This document shows, piece by piece, positions 33,045-41,226 of a DNA stretch of 46,448 nucleotides. The notes under the pieces were generated by a model. It saw only the letters and a program-made list of their open reading frames with translations, was not told the DNA's origin and made no database searches. Origin of the DNA: an uncultured Flavobacteriales bacterium (GTDB lineage: Bacteria; Bacteroidota; Bacteroidia; Flavobacteriales; UBA1820); assembly GCA_938023515.1 (NCBI GenBank), contig CALJDR010000029.1:1-46448 (forward strand), in the 5' to 3' direction. Every line of letters begins with the position of its first letter. The first letter of the stretch is position 1. The translations under genes were made by a program, and so were the position numbers.

Positions 33045-34136
33045 ATGTTGAACAACAAACCCATAATCGGCATATCGACCGGAGACGTCAACGGCATCGG
33101 GCCCGAAGTGATCATCAAAGCCTTCGACAATCCCGCTATGCTCGACCTCTGCACCCCGGTGGTCTTCGGCTCCAGCAAGCTGATATCCTACTACAAAAAA
33201 GCGATCGGCAGCGAACTCCCCTTCGTAGGCATAGACAATCCCGAACAGGTCATTCCCGGCAAACTGAACATCGTGAACCTTTGGGACGACACCCCTGCCC
33301 TCTCACCCGGAAAAGAAACGCCGGAAGGAGGCCGCCTGGCCCTATCCTCCCTCTCGGCAGCCATAAAGGCCCTGAAAGAAGGTCAGATCGACGCCTTGGT
33401 GACCGCCCCCATCAATAAAAAGAACATCCAAAGCGACGAATTCCATTTCCCGGGACATACCGAGTACCTGGCTGCACATCTGGGCGGCGAACCCCTGATG
33501 TTCCTGGTGTCCGACTCTTTAAAAGTGGCCGTCGCGACGGGCCATATCTCTCTTTCGCAGGTTTCAAACGATATCACTGCGGAACTCCTGGAAAAACGCA
33601 TATGCCAGATGGAGCAATCCCTGGTAAAGGACTTCGCCGTGCACAGCCCTCGAATCGCCGTGCTGGGCCTCGACCCGCACAACGGCGACGAAGGCGTGAT
33701 AGGCACTAAGGACGGAGAAGTGATCGCACCGGCCATCGCCAAAATGTTCGCCGCCGGCCATTACGTATTCGGTCCATACTCTGCCGACGGATTCTTCGGC
33801 AGCGGAGCCTACCGGCGTTTCGATGCCGTGCTGGCCATGTACCACGACCAGGGGCTTATCCCGTTCAAGACCATTGCCTTCGAAGACGGGGTTAATTTCA
33901 CAGCGGGGCTTTCCCGGGTACGGACATCCCCGGACCACGGCACGGCCTACGACATCGCCGGACAAGGCATAGCGGACGAAAGCTCGATGCGTGCTGCCAT
34001 CTACCGGGCCATCGATATTTTCTTCAACCGGCTGGAATATGCCGCCTTGACCCGCAACCCGCTCAAAGTCCGCCACACGGCCGACGCACACCAGGGAGAG
34101 GACGAAGACATCGATATGAGCAAGATAGAGGACTGA
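33045..34136 (+). CDS. pdxA: 4-hydroxythreonine-4-phosphate dehydrogenase
   Basis: NAD-dependent oxidation in DXP-dependent pyridoxal phosphate synthesis. 363 aa from ATG 33045. It shows ISTGDVNGIGPEV, TAPINKKN, the metal His in FPGHTEYLA, another in LDPHNGDEG and YHDQGLIPFK. The frame upstream of 33045 crosses the promoter. It is divergent from the DigH-like gene and followed by the YceD-L32 group on the same strand with its own promoter. Confidence 0.95.
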   Translation: MLNNKPIIGISTGDVNGIGPEVIIKAFDNPAMLDLCTPVVFGSSKLISYYKKAIGSELPFVGIDNPEQVIPGKLNIVNLWDDTPALSPGKETPEGGRLALSSLSAAIKALKEGQIDALVTAPINKKNIQSDEFHFPGHTEYLAAHLGGEPLMFLVSDSLKVAVATGHISLSQVSNDITAELLEKRICQMEQSLVKDFAVHSPRIAVLGLDPHNGDEGVIGTKDGEVIAPAIAKMFAAGHYVFGPYSADGFFGSGAYRRFDAVLAMYHDQGLIPFKTIAFEDGVNFTAGLSRVRTSPDHGTAYDIAGQGIADESSMRAAIYRAIDIFFNRLEYAALTRNPLKVRHTADAHQGEDEDIDMSKIED

Positions 34137-34179
34137 TATTAAAAAACTTTTATTTTCTGTTTTTTTCCGAGAATATTGC

Positions 34180-34187
34180 TACCTTTG
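34180..34187 (+). promoter_or_regulatory. -7 box of the YceD-L32 operon
   Basis: TACCTTTG matches TAnnTTTG, 31 bp before the YceD ATG. The sequence just upstream is T-rich but has no clear TTTG -33. Confidence 0.5.
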
Positions 34188-34218
34188 CGCTCCCGCAATG
34201 TAGCTGAAAATCGAAGGA

Positions 34219-34731
34219 ATGAACGACGTTCTGAAAGAATACCGGATCGACTTTACCGGGCTTACCCCCGGAGTTCACACGTTCGAGTACCATGTGGGAC
34301 AGGAACTGTTCGACCATTTCGGATATCAGGATAACTGGACCGATGCCCGGATCGAAGTAAAGGCTACCCTGACCAAACGGCCTTCGATGATGGAACTGAC
34401 CATCGAAAGCCAGGGGGATATTCTGGTTCCTTGCGATATGACGGGAGAAGAGTTCCGCCTGCCGATAAAAGGCACCCAACACCTGCTGATCAAACAGGGC
34501 GACGCGCCCGGGGAGCAGGACGACGTAGTCACCATACCTTGGGAGGCATCATCGGTGAACATTGCGCAGTACATTTACGAAACCATCGCACTGGGCATCC
34601 CACAAAAGCGCTACCACCCCGACTATCTCTCGGGAAAAATGGATGCGCCTGCCATGCAAAGTACGGAGGAAGATACGAAAGAGGAAGAAATCGACCCTCG
34701 CTGGGCCAAATTGAAAGATATAAAAAGTTAA
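34219..34731 (+). CDS. YceD/DUF177 family protein
   Basis: 170 aa, matching the DUF177 family normally encoded directly before ribosomal protein L32, as here with a 21-bp gap. The central region LVPCDMTGEEF carries a Cys and conserved acidic residues. The C-terminus ends DPRWAKLKDIK, the typical family ending (DPRWA.L..L). In other bacteria the family is linked to 23S rRNA accumulation; the exact activity is unknown. Confidence 0.88.
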   Translation: MNDVLKEYRIDFTGLTPGVHTFEYHVGQELFDHFGYQDNWTDARIEVKATLTKRPSMMELTIESQGDILVPCDMTGEEFRLPIKGTQHLLIKQGDAPGEQDDVVTIPWEASSVNIAQYIYETIALGIPQKRYHPDYLSGKMDAPAMQSTEEDTKEEEIDPRWAKLKDIKS

Positions 34732-34752
34732 ACGTATAAACAGGTATAAAAA

Positions 34753-34950
34753 ATGGCACATCCTAAAAGACGCCAGGGTTCAACCCGCAGAGACAAGAGA
34801 AGGTCGCACGACAAAGCAGCCACTCAGCAGATATCGGTATGCCCGGTAACCGGACAGGCTCACCTTGCCCACCGCGCTTACTGGCACGAGAACAAACTGT
34901 ATTACCGCGGAAAAGTCGTTATCGACAAGAGCGAACCCGAAAAAGCCTAA
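34753..34950 (+). CDS. rpmF: Large-subunit ribosomal protein L32, zinc-ribbon lost
   Basis: 65 aa with the L32 start MAHPKRRQGSTRRDKRR. The usual zinc ribbon (CxxC...CxxC) is reduced to a single Cys in CPVTGQAH, with Ala, Tyr and His elsewhere (HRAYWHENKL). This is a zinc-independent form with a good family fit otherwise. It lies in the standard YceD-rpmF-fabH order, although plsX, often present between rpmF and fabH, is absent here. Confidence 0.95.
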   Translation: MAHPKRRQGSTRRDKRRSHDKAATQQISVCPVTGQAHLAHRAYWHENKLYYRGKVVIDKSEPEKA

Positions 34951-35017
34951 ACGGCCTCTTTCGGCACGAAAACAGCCAACGGCCTGCCCTATGACAGCCG
35001 CGGAAATGATTATCCCT

Positions 35018-35059
35018 ACACTCTACCGCTAAGGTCAAATCCCGCGGAGAGTGTTTTTT
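35018..35059 (+). terminator. Probable terminator after rpmF
   Basis: ACACTCT-A-CCGC (35018-35029) pairs with GCGG-AGAGTGT (35044-35054) with one bulged A, followed by TTTTT. It lies 67 bp after the stop. Confidence 0.65.
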
Positions 35060-35179
35060 CATATATAGGGGAAAATAGATTGACAAATACGCAAAAATCA
35101 ACACCGGTTTGCCGGAATTTTCCTTTTCTTTGTAATAAAGAAAACATACCGGTTTACCTCTTTTTCATAGCCCGAACCC

Positions 35180-36169
35180 ATGGAGAGAATAAAAGCAGCC
35201 ATATCGGCCGTAGGCGGTTACGTTCCGGACTACATCGTCACCAATGAAGAAATCAGCCGTCGGGTCGACACATCCGACGACTGGATTACTACGCGCACAG
35301 GCATCAAAGAACGAAGATCCCTCAGCGATCCTACCCTCGGGACATCGTATCTGTGTATCCGCGCCGCGGAAAATTTGCTCGAAAAAAGCGGATGCGACCC
35401 CACCTCGATAGACGGCATCTTGGTGTGCACCATTACCCCGGACTATCCGGTAGCCAATACCGCATCTTACGTAGCCTCGTGTATCGGCGCCACCAACGCT
35501 TTTGCAATGGACCTGGTAGCGGCCTGTTCGGGATTTGTATCGGGACTCTACACCGCCGCCGGATTTGTCGAATCGGGCCGGTGCAAAAAAGTACTGGTCA
35601 TCGGGGGCGATAAGATGTCGACCATCATAGACCCCGACGACCGCGCCACCTGCATCCTTTTCGGGGACGGCGCCGCTGCCGCTCTGGTAGAGCCTTCCAA
35701 GAACGGATTCGGGATCGAACACACGTACCTGCGCTGCGACGGGACAGGCCGGGATTACTTGAAAATAGATGTCGGCGGATCGCTCAATCCTCCGACGGAA
35801 GAGAACACAGCCGCCAAAGGCCAGTTCGTCCATCAGGACGGCCGTATCGTCTACCGGTATGCCGTGACCAATATGTGCGAAGCCAGCAAAGCCGTGCTGG
35901 ATGCCTGCGGGCTCAAAGCCGACGATATCGACTATCTATTACCCCATCAGGCCAACCTTCGCATCATCGAATCGGTAACGGAGCATCTGAAGATGGACAA
36001 AGAAAAAGTATTGGTCAATATCGAACGCTACGGCAACACGACCAACGGAACGTTACCTCTGCTATTATGGGATTTCGAGAAGAAATTCAAAAAAGGGGAC
36101 AAACTGATGTTCACCACTTTCGGAGGCGGATTTACCTGGGGATCGATGTTCCTCACCTGGGATTACTGA
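35180..36169 (+). CDS. fabH: Beta-ketoacyl-ACP synthase III
   Basis: Starts fatty-acid synthesis by condensing acyl-CoA with malonyl-ACP. The 329-aa thiolase fold has the triad Cys116 (LVAACSGF), His in LLPHQANLR and Asn in GNTTNGTLP. TRTGIKERR is the CoA/ACP-binding segment near the N-terminus. No exact TAnnTTTG box is seen. The hairpin downstream is shared with the convergent DUF4294 gene. Confidence 0.96.
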   Translation: MERIKAAISAVGGYVPDYIVTNEEISRRVDTSDDWITTRTGIKERRSLSDPTLGTSYLCIRAAENLLEKSGCDPTSIDGILVCTITPDYPVANTASYVASCIGATNAFAMDLVAACSGFVSGLYTAAGFVESGRCKKVLVIGGDKMSTIIDPDDRATCILFGDGAAAALVEPSKNGFGIEHTYLRCDGTGRDYLKIDVGGSLNPPTEENTAAKGQFVHQDGRIVYRYAVTNMCEASKAVLDACGLKADDIDYLLPHQANLRIIESVTEHLKMDKEKVLVNIERYGNTTNGTLPLLLWDFEKKFKKGDKLMFTTFGGGFTWGSMFLTWDY

Positions 36170-36193
36170 TCCCGGCAACGGCTGGCAATTACA

Positions 36194-36240
36194 CAAAAAA
36201 ACCGCAGGGGTCAATCGGTATTCCTGCGGTCTCTTTTTTT
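36194..36240. terminator. Bidirectional terminator between fabH and the DUF4294 gene
   Basis: ACCGCAGG (36201-36208) pairs with CCTGCGGT (36223-36230), with A7 before and T-rich sequence after. The last codons of the DUF4294 gene (stop at 36211) lie inside it. Confidence 0.7.
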
Positions 36241-36984
36241 CAGCTGTCGTTCCCGTTTTTTTTCCAATTTTTCCAATTCTTGGGTTTGCTGACGGTCTCG
36301 CTCGATATCCTGTTCGACTTTCCGATAATAGAAAGGAGAAGAGAAGTCGTTATAAGGGGGATGAGAGGCCAGCTCCCCATTGGTAAAGCATTCCATGAGG
36401 ATAGTCTCTATATTGTAATCCTCCGCATCGGTACGGGGATCGTATTCGTCTTTCAGCGAGAGGGAAAACATGCTGGCCGACGCATTCCACCAGAAAGCCT
36501 TGAACCCGCTTTTGAGCTCTTTCGCGATTTCATAGGTTGAAACACCTGTCTGCCTGTAGATCAACTTGATAAGGATTTTTCCTTCCGTACGGGTGAATTT
36601 TTTTAATATGCCCGAAAAATTATCAAACAGTTCTTTCTGACGCTGGTTGACAGCTTTCTTGAATTTTCTCTTGGACAGGTCATCGCGCAGCTGATCCATT
36701 TCCTGGAGATACTGTGCACCGAGTACCGCATAAGGCCACACCTTTTTTATCCGGTACTTCATCCGCCAGTAGTCCTCGTACGTCATCGGGGTGAAGCGTC
36801 CCACGACGATTACTTCGTCGAATACCCGGCCTTTTTTATATAAGGAGTCTATTCCCTCATCCCCATTTTTCTGCGCCCATGCAACTGAGGGGAAGAGAGC
36901 AAACAATGTGACCACGACGGCCGACATGCCGGCGCCTAATTTTCCGGGCTTATTCCCTGGCGCAAAAAAAATCCCCGTATTCAT
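36211..36984 (-). CDS. DUF4294 family secreted protein
   Basis: 257 aa with a signal peptide (hydrophobic SAVVVTLFALFPSVAWAQ, after a 20-residue N-region; an alternative ATG is at 36927). The core has FTPMTYEDYWRMKYRIKKVWPYA and GKILIKLIYRQTG, typical of the Bacteroidota DUF4294 family of unknown function. The C-terminus is a charged coiled-coil-like tail (ELEKLEKKRERQLKKRDRR). It is divergent from dnaN with overlapping promoters. Confidence 0.85.
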   Translation of the reverse strand: MNTGIFFAPGNKPGKLGAGMSAVVVTLFALFPSVAWAQKNGDEGIDSLYKKGRVFDEVIVVGRFTPMTYEDYWRMKYRIKKVWPYAVLGAQYLQEMDQLRDDLSKRKFKKAVNQRQKELFDNFSGILKKFTRTEGKILIKLIYRQTGVSTYEIAKELKSGFKAFWWNASASMFSLSLKDEYDPRTDAEDYNIETILMECFTNGELASHPPYNDFSSPFYYRKVEQDIERDRQQTQELEKLEKKRERQLKKRDRRNTD

Positions 36985-37043
36985 AGGTTGACTTTATCCA
37001 ATCGTTACACGGCGAAAGGTAATGATTTATTGCCCCGCAGGGA

Positions 37044-37073
37044 CAAAAATAACGCATTTTTTTTGTGCCCAAA
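37044..37073 (-). promoter_or_regulatory. Promoter of the DUF4294 gene
   Basis: On the minus strand TTTG (37070-37073), an 18-bp spacer, then TATTTTTG (37044-37051). It overlaps the dnaN promoter on the other strand. Confidence 0.5.
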
Positions 37074-37092
37074 TATGTTTTGAGTATATTTG
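37062..37092 (+). promoter_or_regulatory. Promoter of dnaN
   Basis: TTTG (37062-37065), a 19-bp spacer, TATATTTG (37085-37092). This is the best match to the Bacteroidota consensus in the window, giving a leader of about 25 nt. Confidence 0.75.
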
Positions 37093-37123
37093 ATGTTTGA
37101 AAAAACAAACACCCGAAACAATT

Positions 37124-38254
37124 ATGGAATTCACCGTATCCAGCTCGGTGCTGATGCGCACGGTTAACACCCTGAGCGGAATAATCAGTTCCAACAGCGC
37201 CCTGCCCATACTTGACAACTTTCTTTTTGAACAAAAAAACGGTCGGCTCACCGTACTGGCTTCCGACTTGGAAACCACGATGATCTCCACCATCGACGTG
37301 GATGGGCAGTCTTCCGGAAAGATCGCCGTGCCGGCCAAGATGCTGGCGGAAATCCTTAAAACTTTCCCGGAGCAGCCTATCACTTTTGTTTCATCCCCAG
37401 AAGAACACCTGCTTAAAATAAGCTATGGTTCGACCGACAACGAAGGAAAATGCGACATCCCGTATGAGGAAGCCGCCGAGTACCCGGCCCTTCCTGCCCT
37501 GGAGGATGTGACCCAAACGGTAGTTACTTCCGAGATACTGGCTACAGCCATCCAAAAAACCATTTTTGCCACAGGCAATGACGATATGCGGCCTGTCATG
37601 TCGGGAGTGTTGTTCAAGTTCACCCCGGAAGGCCTCATCTTTGTAGCTACGGATGCTCACAAGCTCGTAAAATACGTCCGGGAGGACATTACAAGTCCCG
37701 TTCCCGTAGAATTCATCATGCCGAAAAAGCCGCTGAACATCATGAAGGGGCTCATGTCCGGCATGGCAGCCGATGTGACCATCAAGTTCAACCAGACCAA
37801 CGCACGCTTCGAAGCCGAAGATATCGTGCTCATCTGCCGGCTTATCGACGGGAAATACCCCAATTACGAAGCGGTCATCCCCAAGGAAAATCCCAATCAG
37901 CTCCTGATCGACCGCCAAAGCTTCCAGAATTCCCTGCGCCGGATCGCGCTGTTCTCCAACAAGACCACGCATCAGACGCGCCTGTCCCTCAGTCCCAGTG
38001 AAGTGATCATTTCCGCCGAGGACAACGAGGAAGGCAAACGGGCGGACGAAAAGATCCCTTGCTCTTACCGGGGGGATAAGATGGATATCGGTTTTAACTC
38101 CCGGTTCCTGCTCGAAATGCTGTCCAACCTGGAAAGCAAAGATGTAACGATTGATATGTCCCTGCCCAACCGCGCCGGAATACTCCGCCCGGTGGAAAGC
38201 ATCGAGGGCGAACAGATCACCATGCTGGTGATGCCCGTCATCCTGGGCAATTGA
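37124..38254 (+). CDS. dnaN: DNA polymerase III beta subunit (sliding clamp)
   Basis: Ring-shaped processivity clamp of DNA replication. 376 aa in three repeated domains. MEFTVSSSVLMRTVNTLSG starts domain 1, LPILDNFLFE and ATDAHKLVKYVR are clamp motifs, and the C-terminal VMPVILGN is the conserved end near the protein-binding pocket. ATG 37124 fits the promoter; an in-frame TTG at 37097 is only about 5 nt from the -7 box. No dnaA or recF is adjacent. Confidence 0.96.
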   Translation: MEFTVSSSVLMRTVNTLSGIISSNSALPILDNFLFEQKNGRLTVLASDLETTMISTIDVDGQSSGKIAVPAKMLAEILKTFPEQPITFVSSPEEHLLKISYGSTDNEGKCDIPYEEAAEYPALPALEDVTQTVVTSEILATAIQKTIFATGNDDMRPVMSGVLFKFTPEGLIFVATDAHKLVKYVREDITSPVPVEFIMPKKPLNIMKGLMSGMAADVTIKFNQTNARFEAEDIVLICRLIDGKYPNYEAVIPKENPNQLLIDRQSFQNSLRRIALFSNKTTHQTRLSLSPSEVIISAEDNEEGKRADEKIPCSYRGDKMDIGFNSRFLLEMLSNLESKDVTIDMSLPNRAGILRPVESIEGEQITMLVMPVILGN

Positions 38255-38285
38255 CCTTTGTACTGCTTTATTTACAAGAATATAT

Positions 38286-38313
38286 CCGAGGGCGCAAAAA
38301 ATTGCGCCCTCGG
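38286..38313 (+). terminator. Hairpin after dnaN
   Basis: A perfect 12-bp stem CCGAGGGCGCAA/TTGCGCCCTCGG with a 4-A loop. The following T-tract is weak (CATTTATTTAA). Confidence 0.65.
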
Positions 38314-38416
38314 CATTTATTTAACGTATTTTCATTAAACCATTCCGTATTTCCGGCGTCTTACCTGAGAAACTCACATCTCACATAGTAATACAACACA
38401 ATCCCTTTCCCGTTCG

Positions 38417-41140
38417 ATGAAAACGTACAGACACCTATTTACACTCCTGTTCCTCGCCTTTTCCATCAGCCTTTCGGCCCAATTCGGCGGAGGCCGACCC
38501 GGCGGAGGTGGCGGCAACTGGGGAGGGCGGCCCCAAGGCGGCCCTGGAGGCCGCCAGGAGCAACAAGCCAACCCGAACCGGCAACTACCCCTGGAAGATT
38601 CCCAAAGCGACGGAAAGAACAATGCCCCCAAAATAGGCACTATAACCGGAACGATAGTAGACCAAAAGAACATCCCGGTAGAATATGCCACGATCGCCAT
38701 TTTCGACGACCAAACCAAAAAGGTAATCTCCGGAGGCATTACCAATCAGAAAGGTGTTTTCAACATCAAGCAGATCCCGGCAGGAAATTATTCGGTAAGG
38801 GTTTCTTTTATCGGGTTCACCGACTATTTCAGCCCTGCATTTGCCCTCTCTTCCTCCAACCGCACCAAGAATATAGGAACGGTCGTGCTGAAAGAAAGCG
38901 AAAATATGCTGGATGCCGTAGTCGTCACAGCCGATGTGACGACCATCGAAAACAGGATCGACAAAAAAGTGGTCAATGTCGGTAAAGACCTGATGACACC
39001 CGGAGCCAGCGTTAGGGACGTGTTTGAGAACTTGCCGATGGTCGATGTTGATTTCGACGGGAACGTATCGATGCGCGGATCGGACAACGTCCGGGTCCTG
39101 TTGGATAACCGCCCGACCAATATGTCGGTACAGGACCTGATAGAATCTCTCCCGGCAGATGCGATCGATAAGATCGAGCTGATCACCAATCCGTCAGCCA
39201 AACAGGACCCGGACGGTATGGCGGGCATTATCAACATCATCACCAAAAAAGGGCTTCTCTATGGACTTAACTTTTCTACCCGCATAGGAGTGGATACCCG
39301 GAACCGCTGGAACGGCGGAGTCAACCTGGGGTACTACTACGGAAAGGTCATGGTCTATGCCAATTACAATTTCCGGTACAGTTCCAACAACAACAGCGGG
39401 GAAACCTACCGGGGAAACTACAATACCTCACCCCAAAATCCGAACCCATACCTGAACTACCAGCGCAATACCGGAAGCAATACTATGTCGGCCCACAGCC
39501 TGCGTGCCGGGATCGATTACCTGCCAAACAAGAAAACATCGCTTTCTTATTCGGTCGGGTACAATCCCTCCACCCGAGACAACGAATCCGAATCGTATTC
39601 CTACTTTCTGCCGCTCAATATCCCCATGTCGGACCTGACCAAGGAGATCGCCCAACAGATCGTCGCCGAGCACCAAGACGATCTGGACGACTATTTCAAC
39701 CGCTACCGGAATTCCGTAGGGAAAAGCACCTCGAATACCCTGCGCAACAGCCTGACATTCCGCCGCGACTATTCCACCAGCGAAAACCTGGTGGTGGACG
39801 TCAACTATGAGGTATCCAACAGCAAAAGCCCAAGTTCCATCATAAACCGGCTCGGGAACTCTTCAGGCGAAGAAAACACCCGCGACCACTCTACCAACGA
39901 TACCCACAATAAAGGTTTTACCGCCAGTGTCGACTACAGCAAGGAACTCCGGGGCAAATCAAAACTGGAAGTGGGCGCCCGTGCAGACATGCTCTGGCGT
40001 GATACCCCTTATTTCTACTTTAAGGATTTTATCGACCACCCTGAACTGGGCACCCAACCGGATATGGACAGGTCCAACCATTTCAAATACGATCAACAGA
40101 TATACAGCATCTATGCCACCTATAGCCGGATCGTAAAAAATTTCACTTTCATGGCAGGCCTGCGCGGGGAGGAAACCATTTACCAGACCCGCGGACTGGG
40201 GCTGAAAAATGTGGACGGCAACATCGTTTACATAAAGGATGACGACGTAGTGATCAACCGCGACTACTTCGAGGTATACCCCTCGGCAGCCGTGATGTAC
40301 AAGTTCGGGGACAGCAATGATTTTGCCCTGAACTATTCCCGCCGCGTATCGCGCCCCAACAGTTACAACCTAAATCCCACGCCACGGTTCACCGATCCGC
40401 TGTACGTGACCATCGGCAACCCATACCTCGATCCGTCGTTCACCAACTCGGTCGAACTGCAATATAACCGCCGGCTGAACAAAGGTTATTTCAACCTGTC
40501 CTATTTCTTCCGCAACTCTACCGACATGATGCAGCGCGTCACTCAGCGGGAAAACCCGGTAGACCCGGAGAAAACCGAACCCGGAACGCTCTACACCACC
40601 ACGATCAACATCGGTTCGCAATACACGATGGGACTCAACATGTACGCCTCGTACCGGCTGTTCAAATGGTGGAACTCCACACTGGGACTGAACTATTATT
40701 ACAACCAGAAAGACATTCCCGACCGGGACGATTACGTGCGCTCTTCGAACGATTTTTCGCTGCGCTGGCGCAACAATTTCAACATATCCCGTTCCGGCAC
40801 CCGTATACAGTTCGGCATGCGTTACTCGGCCCCGAGAGCCACGCTCCAGGGTTCGTCGTCCGCCATGTTCACCGCCGATGCCGGAATATCGCAGGATTTC
40901 ATGAAAAAGAAACTCAACGTGAACATCCGTGTACAGGACCTCTTCAACTCGATGTCCTTCCGCGGCAATACCTATGGCCAGGACTTCGTGATGTTCAACA
41001 ACAATACGATGACCTCCCGCGTGGTGAACTTCGGTATTTCGTACAAGTTCGCCGAAATGAAATTCAAAGACAAGCGCCTGAAAGGAGTCCAGGACGGCGG
41101 GGAACTCCCGAGCGTCAGCAGTTCCGAATCCGGCGACTAA
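38417..41140 (+). CDS. Outer-membrane beta-barrel receptor (TonB-dependent type) with Gly-rich linker
   Basis: 907 aa with a signal peptide ending SLSAQ. A low-complexity Gly/Arg/Pro stretch follows (about 23-47, GGGRPGGGGG...), then a carboxypeptidase-regulatory-like beta-sandwich (GTITGTIVDQKNIPVEYATI, about 74-160), a plug domain (NLPMVDVDFDGNVSMRG; AIDKIELITNPSAKQDPDG) and a long barrel ending ISYKFAEMKF. No SusD-like partner is adjacent, so it is not a standard glycan-utilisation pair. The ligand is unknown. Confidence 0.88.
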   Translation: MKTYRHLFTLLFLAFSISLSAQFGGGRPGGGGGNWGGRPQGGPGGRQEQQANPNRQLPLEDSQSDGKNNAPKIGTITGTIVDQKNIPVEYATIAIFDDQTKKVISGGITNQKGVFNIKQIPAGNYSVRVSFIGFTDYFSPAFALSSSNRTKNIGTVVLKESENMLDAVVVTADVTTIENRIDKKVVNVGKDLMTPGASVRDVFENLPMVDVDFDGNVSMRGSDNVRVLLDNRPTNMSVQDLIESLPADAIDKIELITNPSAKQDPDGMAGIINIITKKGLLYGLNFSTRIGVDTRNRWNGGVNLGYYYGKVMVYANYNFRYSSNNNSGETYRGNYNTSPQNPNPYLNYQRNTGSNTMSAHSLRAGIDYLPNKKTSLSYSVGYNPSTRDNESESYSYFLPLNIPMSDLTKEIAQQIVAEHQDDLDDYFNRYRNSVGKSTSNTLRNSLTFRRDYSTSENLVVDVNYEVSNSKSPSSIINRLGNSSGEENTRDHSTNDTHNKGFTASVDYSKELRGKSKLEVGARADMLWRDTPYFYFKDFIDHPELGTQPDMDRSNHFKYDQQIYSIYATYSRIVKNFTFMAGLRGEETIYQTRGLGLKNVDGNIVYIKDDDVVINRDYFEVYPSAAVMYKFGDSNDFALNYSRRVSRPNSYNLNPTPRFTDPLYVTIGNPYLDPSFTNSVELQYNRRLNKGYFNLSYFFRNSTDMMQRVTQRENPVDPEKTEPGTLYTTTINIGSQYTMGLNMYASYRLFKWWNSTLGLNYYYNQKDIPDRDDYVRSSNDFSLRWRNNFNISRSGTRIQFGMRYSAPRATLQGSSSAMFTADAGISQDFMKKKLNVNIRVQDLFNSMSFRGNTYGQDFVMFNNNTMTSRVVNFGISYKFAEMKFKDKRLKGVQDGGELPSVSSSESGD

Positions 41141-41170
41141 TATCTTTGGTTCTTCGGACTTCTTAAAAGC

Positions 41171-41206
41171 AAAAGCGCCGGCGGGTTTTTCCGCCGGCGC
41201 TTTTTT
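41171..41206. terminator. Bidirectional terminator between the OMP gene and the NamZ operon
   Basis: AAAAGCGCCGGCGG (41171-41184) and CCGCCGGCGCTTTTTT (41191-41206) with loop GTTTTT. It serves both convergent units. Confidence 0.88.
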
Positions 41207-41226
41207 CAGATAGATGATCCGGTATT

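Noticed and set aside
35125..35132. TTTCTTTG as a fabH promoter box
   Set aside because: It misses the conserved A of TAnnTTTG, and the upstream TTTG is only 13 bp away, too close for this promoter class.
38417..41140. A SusC/SusD polysaccharide-utilisation locus
   Set aside because: There is a beta-barrel receptor, but no SusD-like lipoprotein, no polysaccharide lyase or hydrolase cluster and no sensor next to it. The neighbouring glycosidases are peptidoglycan-type and on the other strand.
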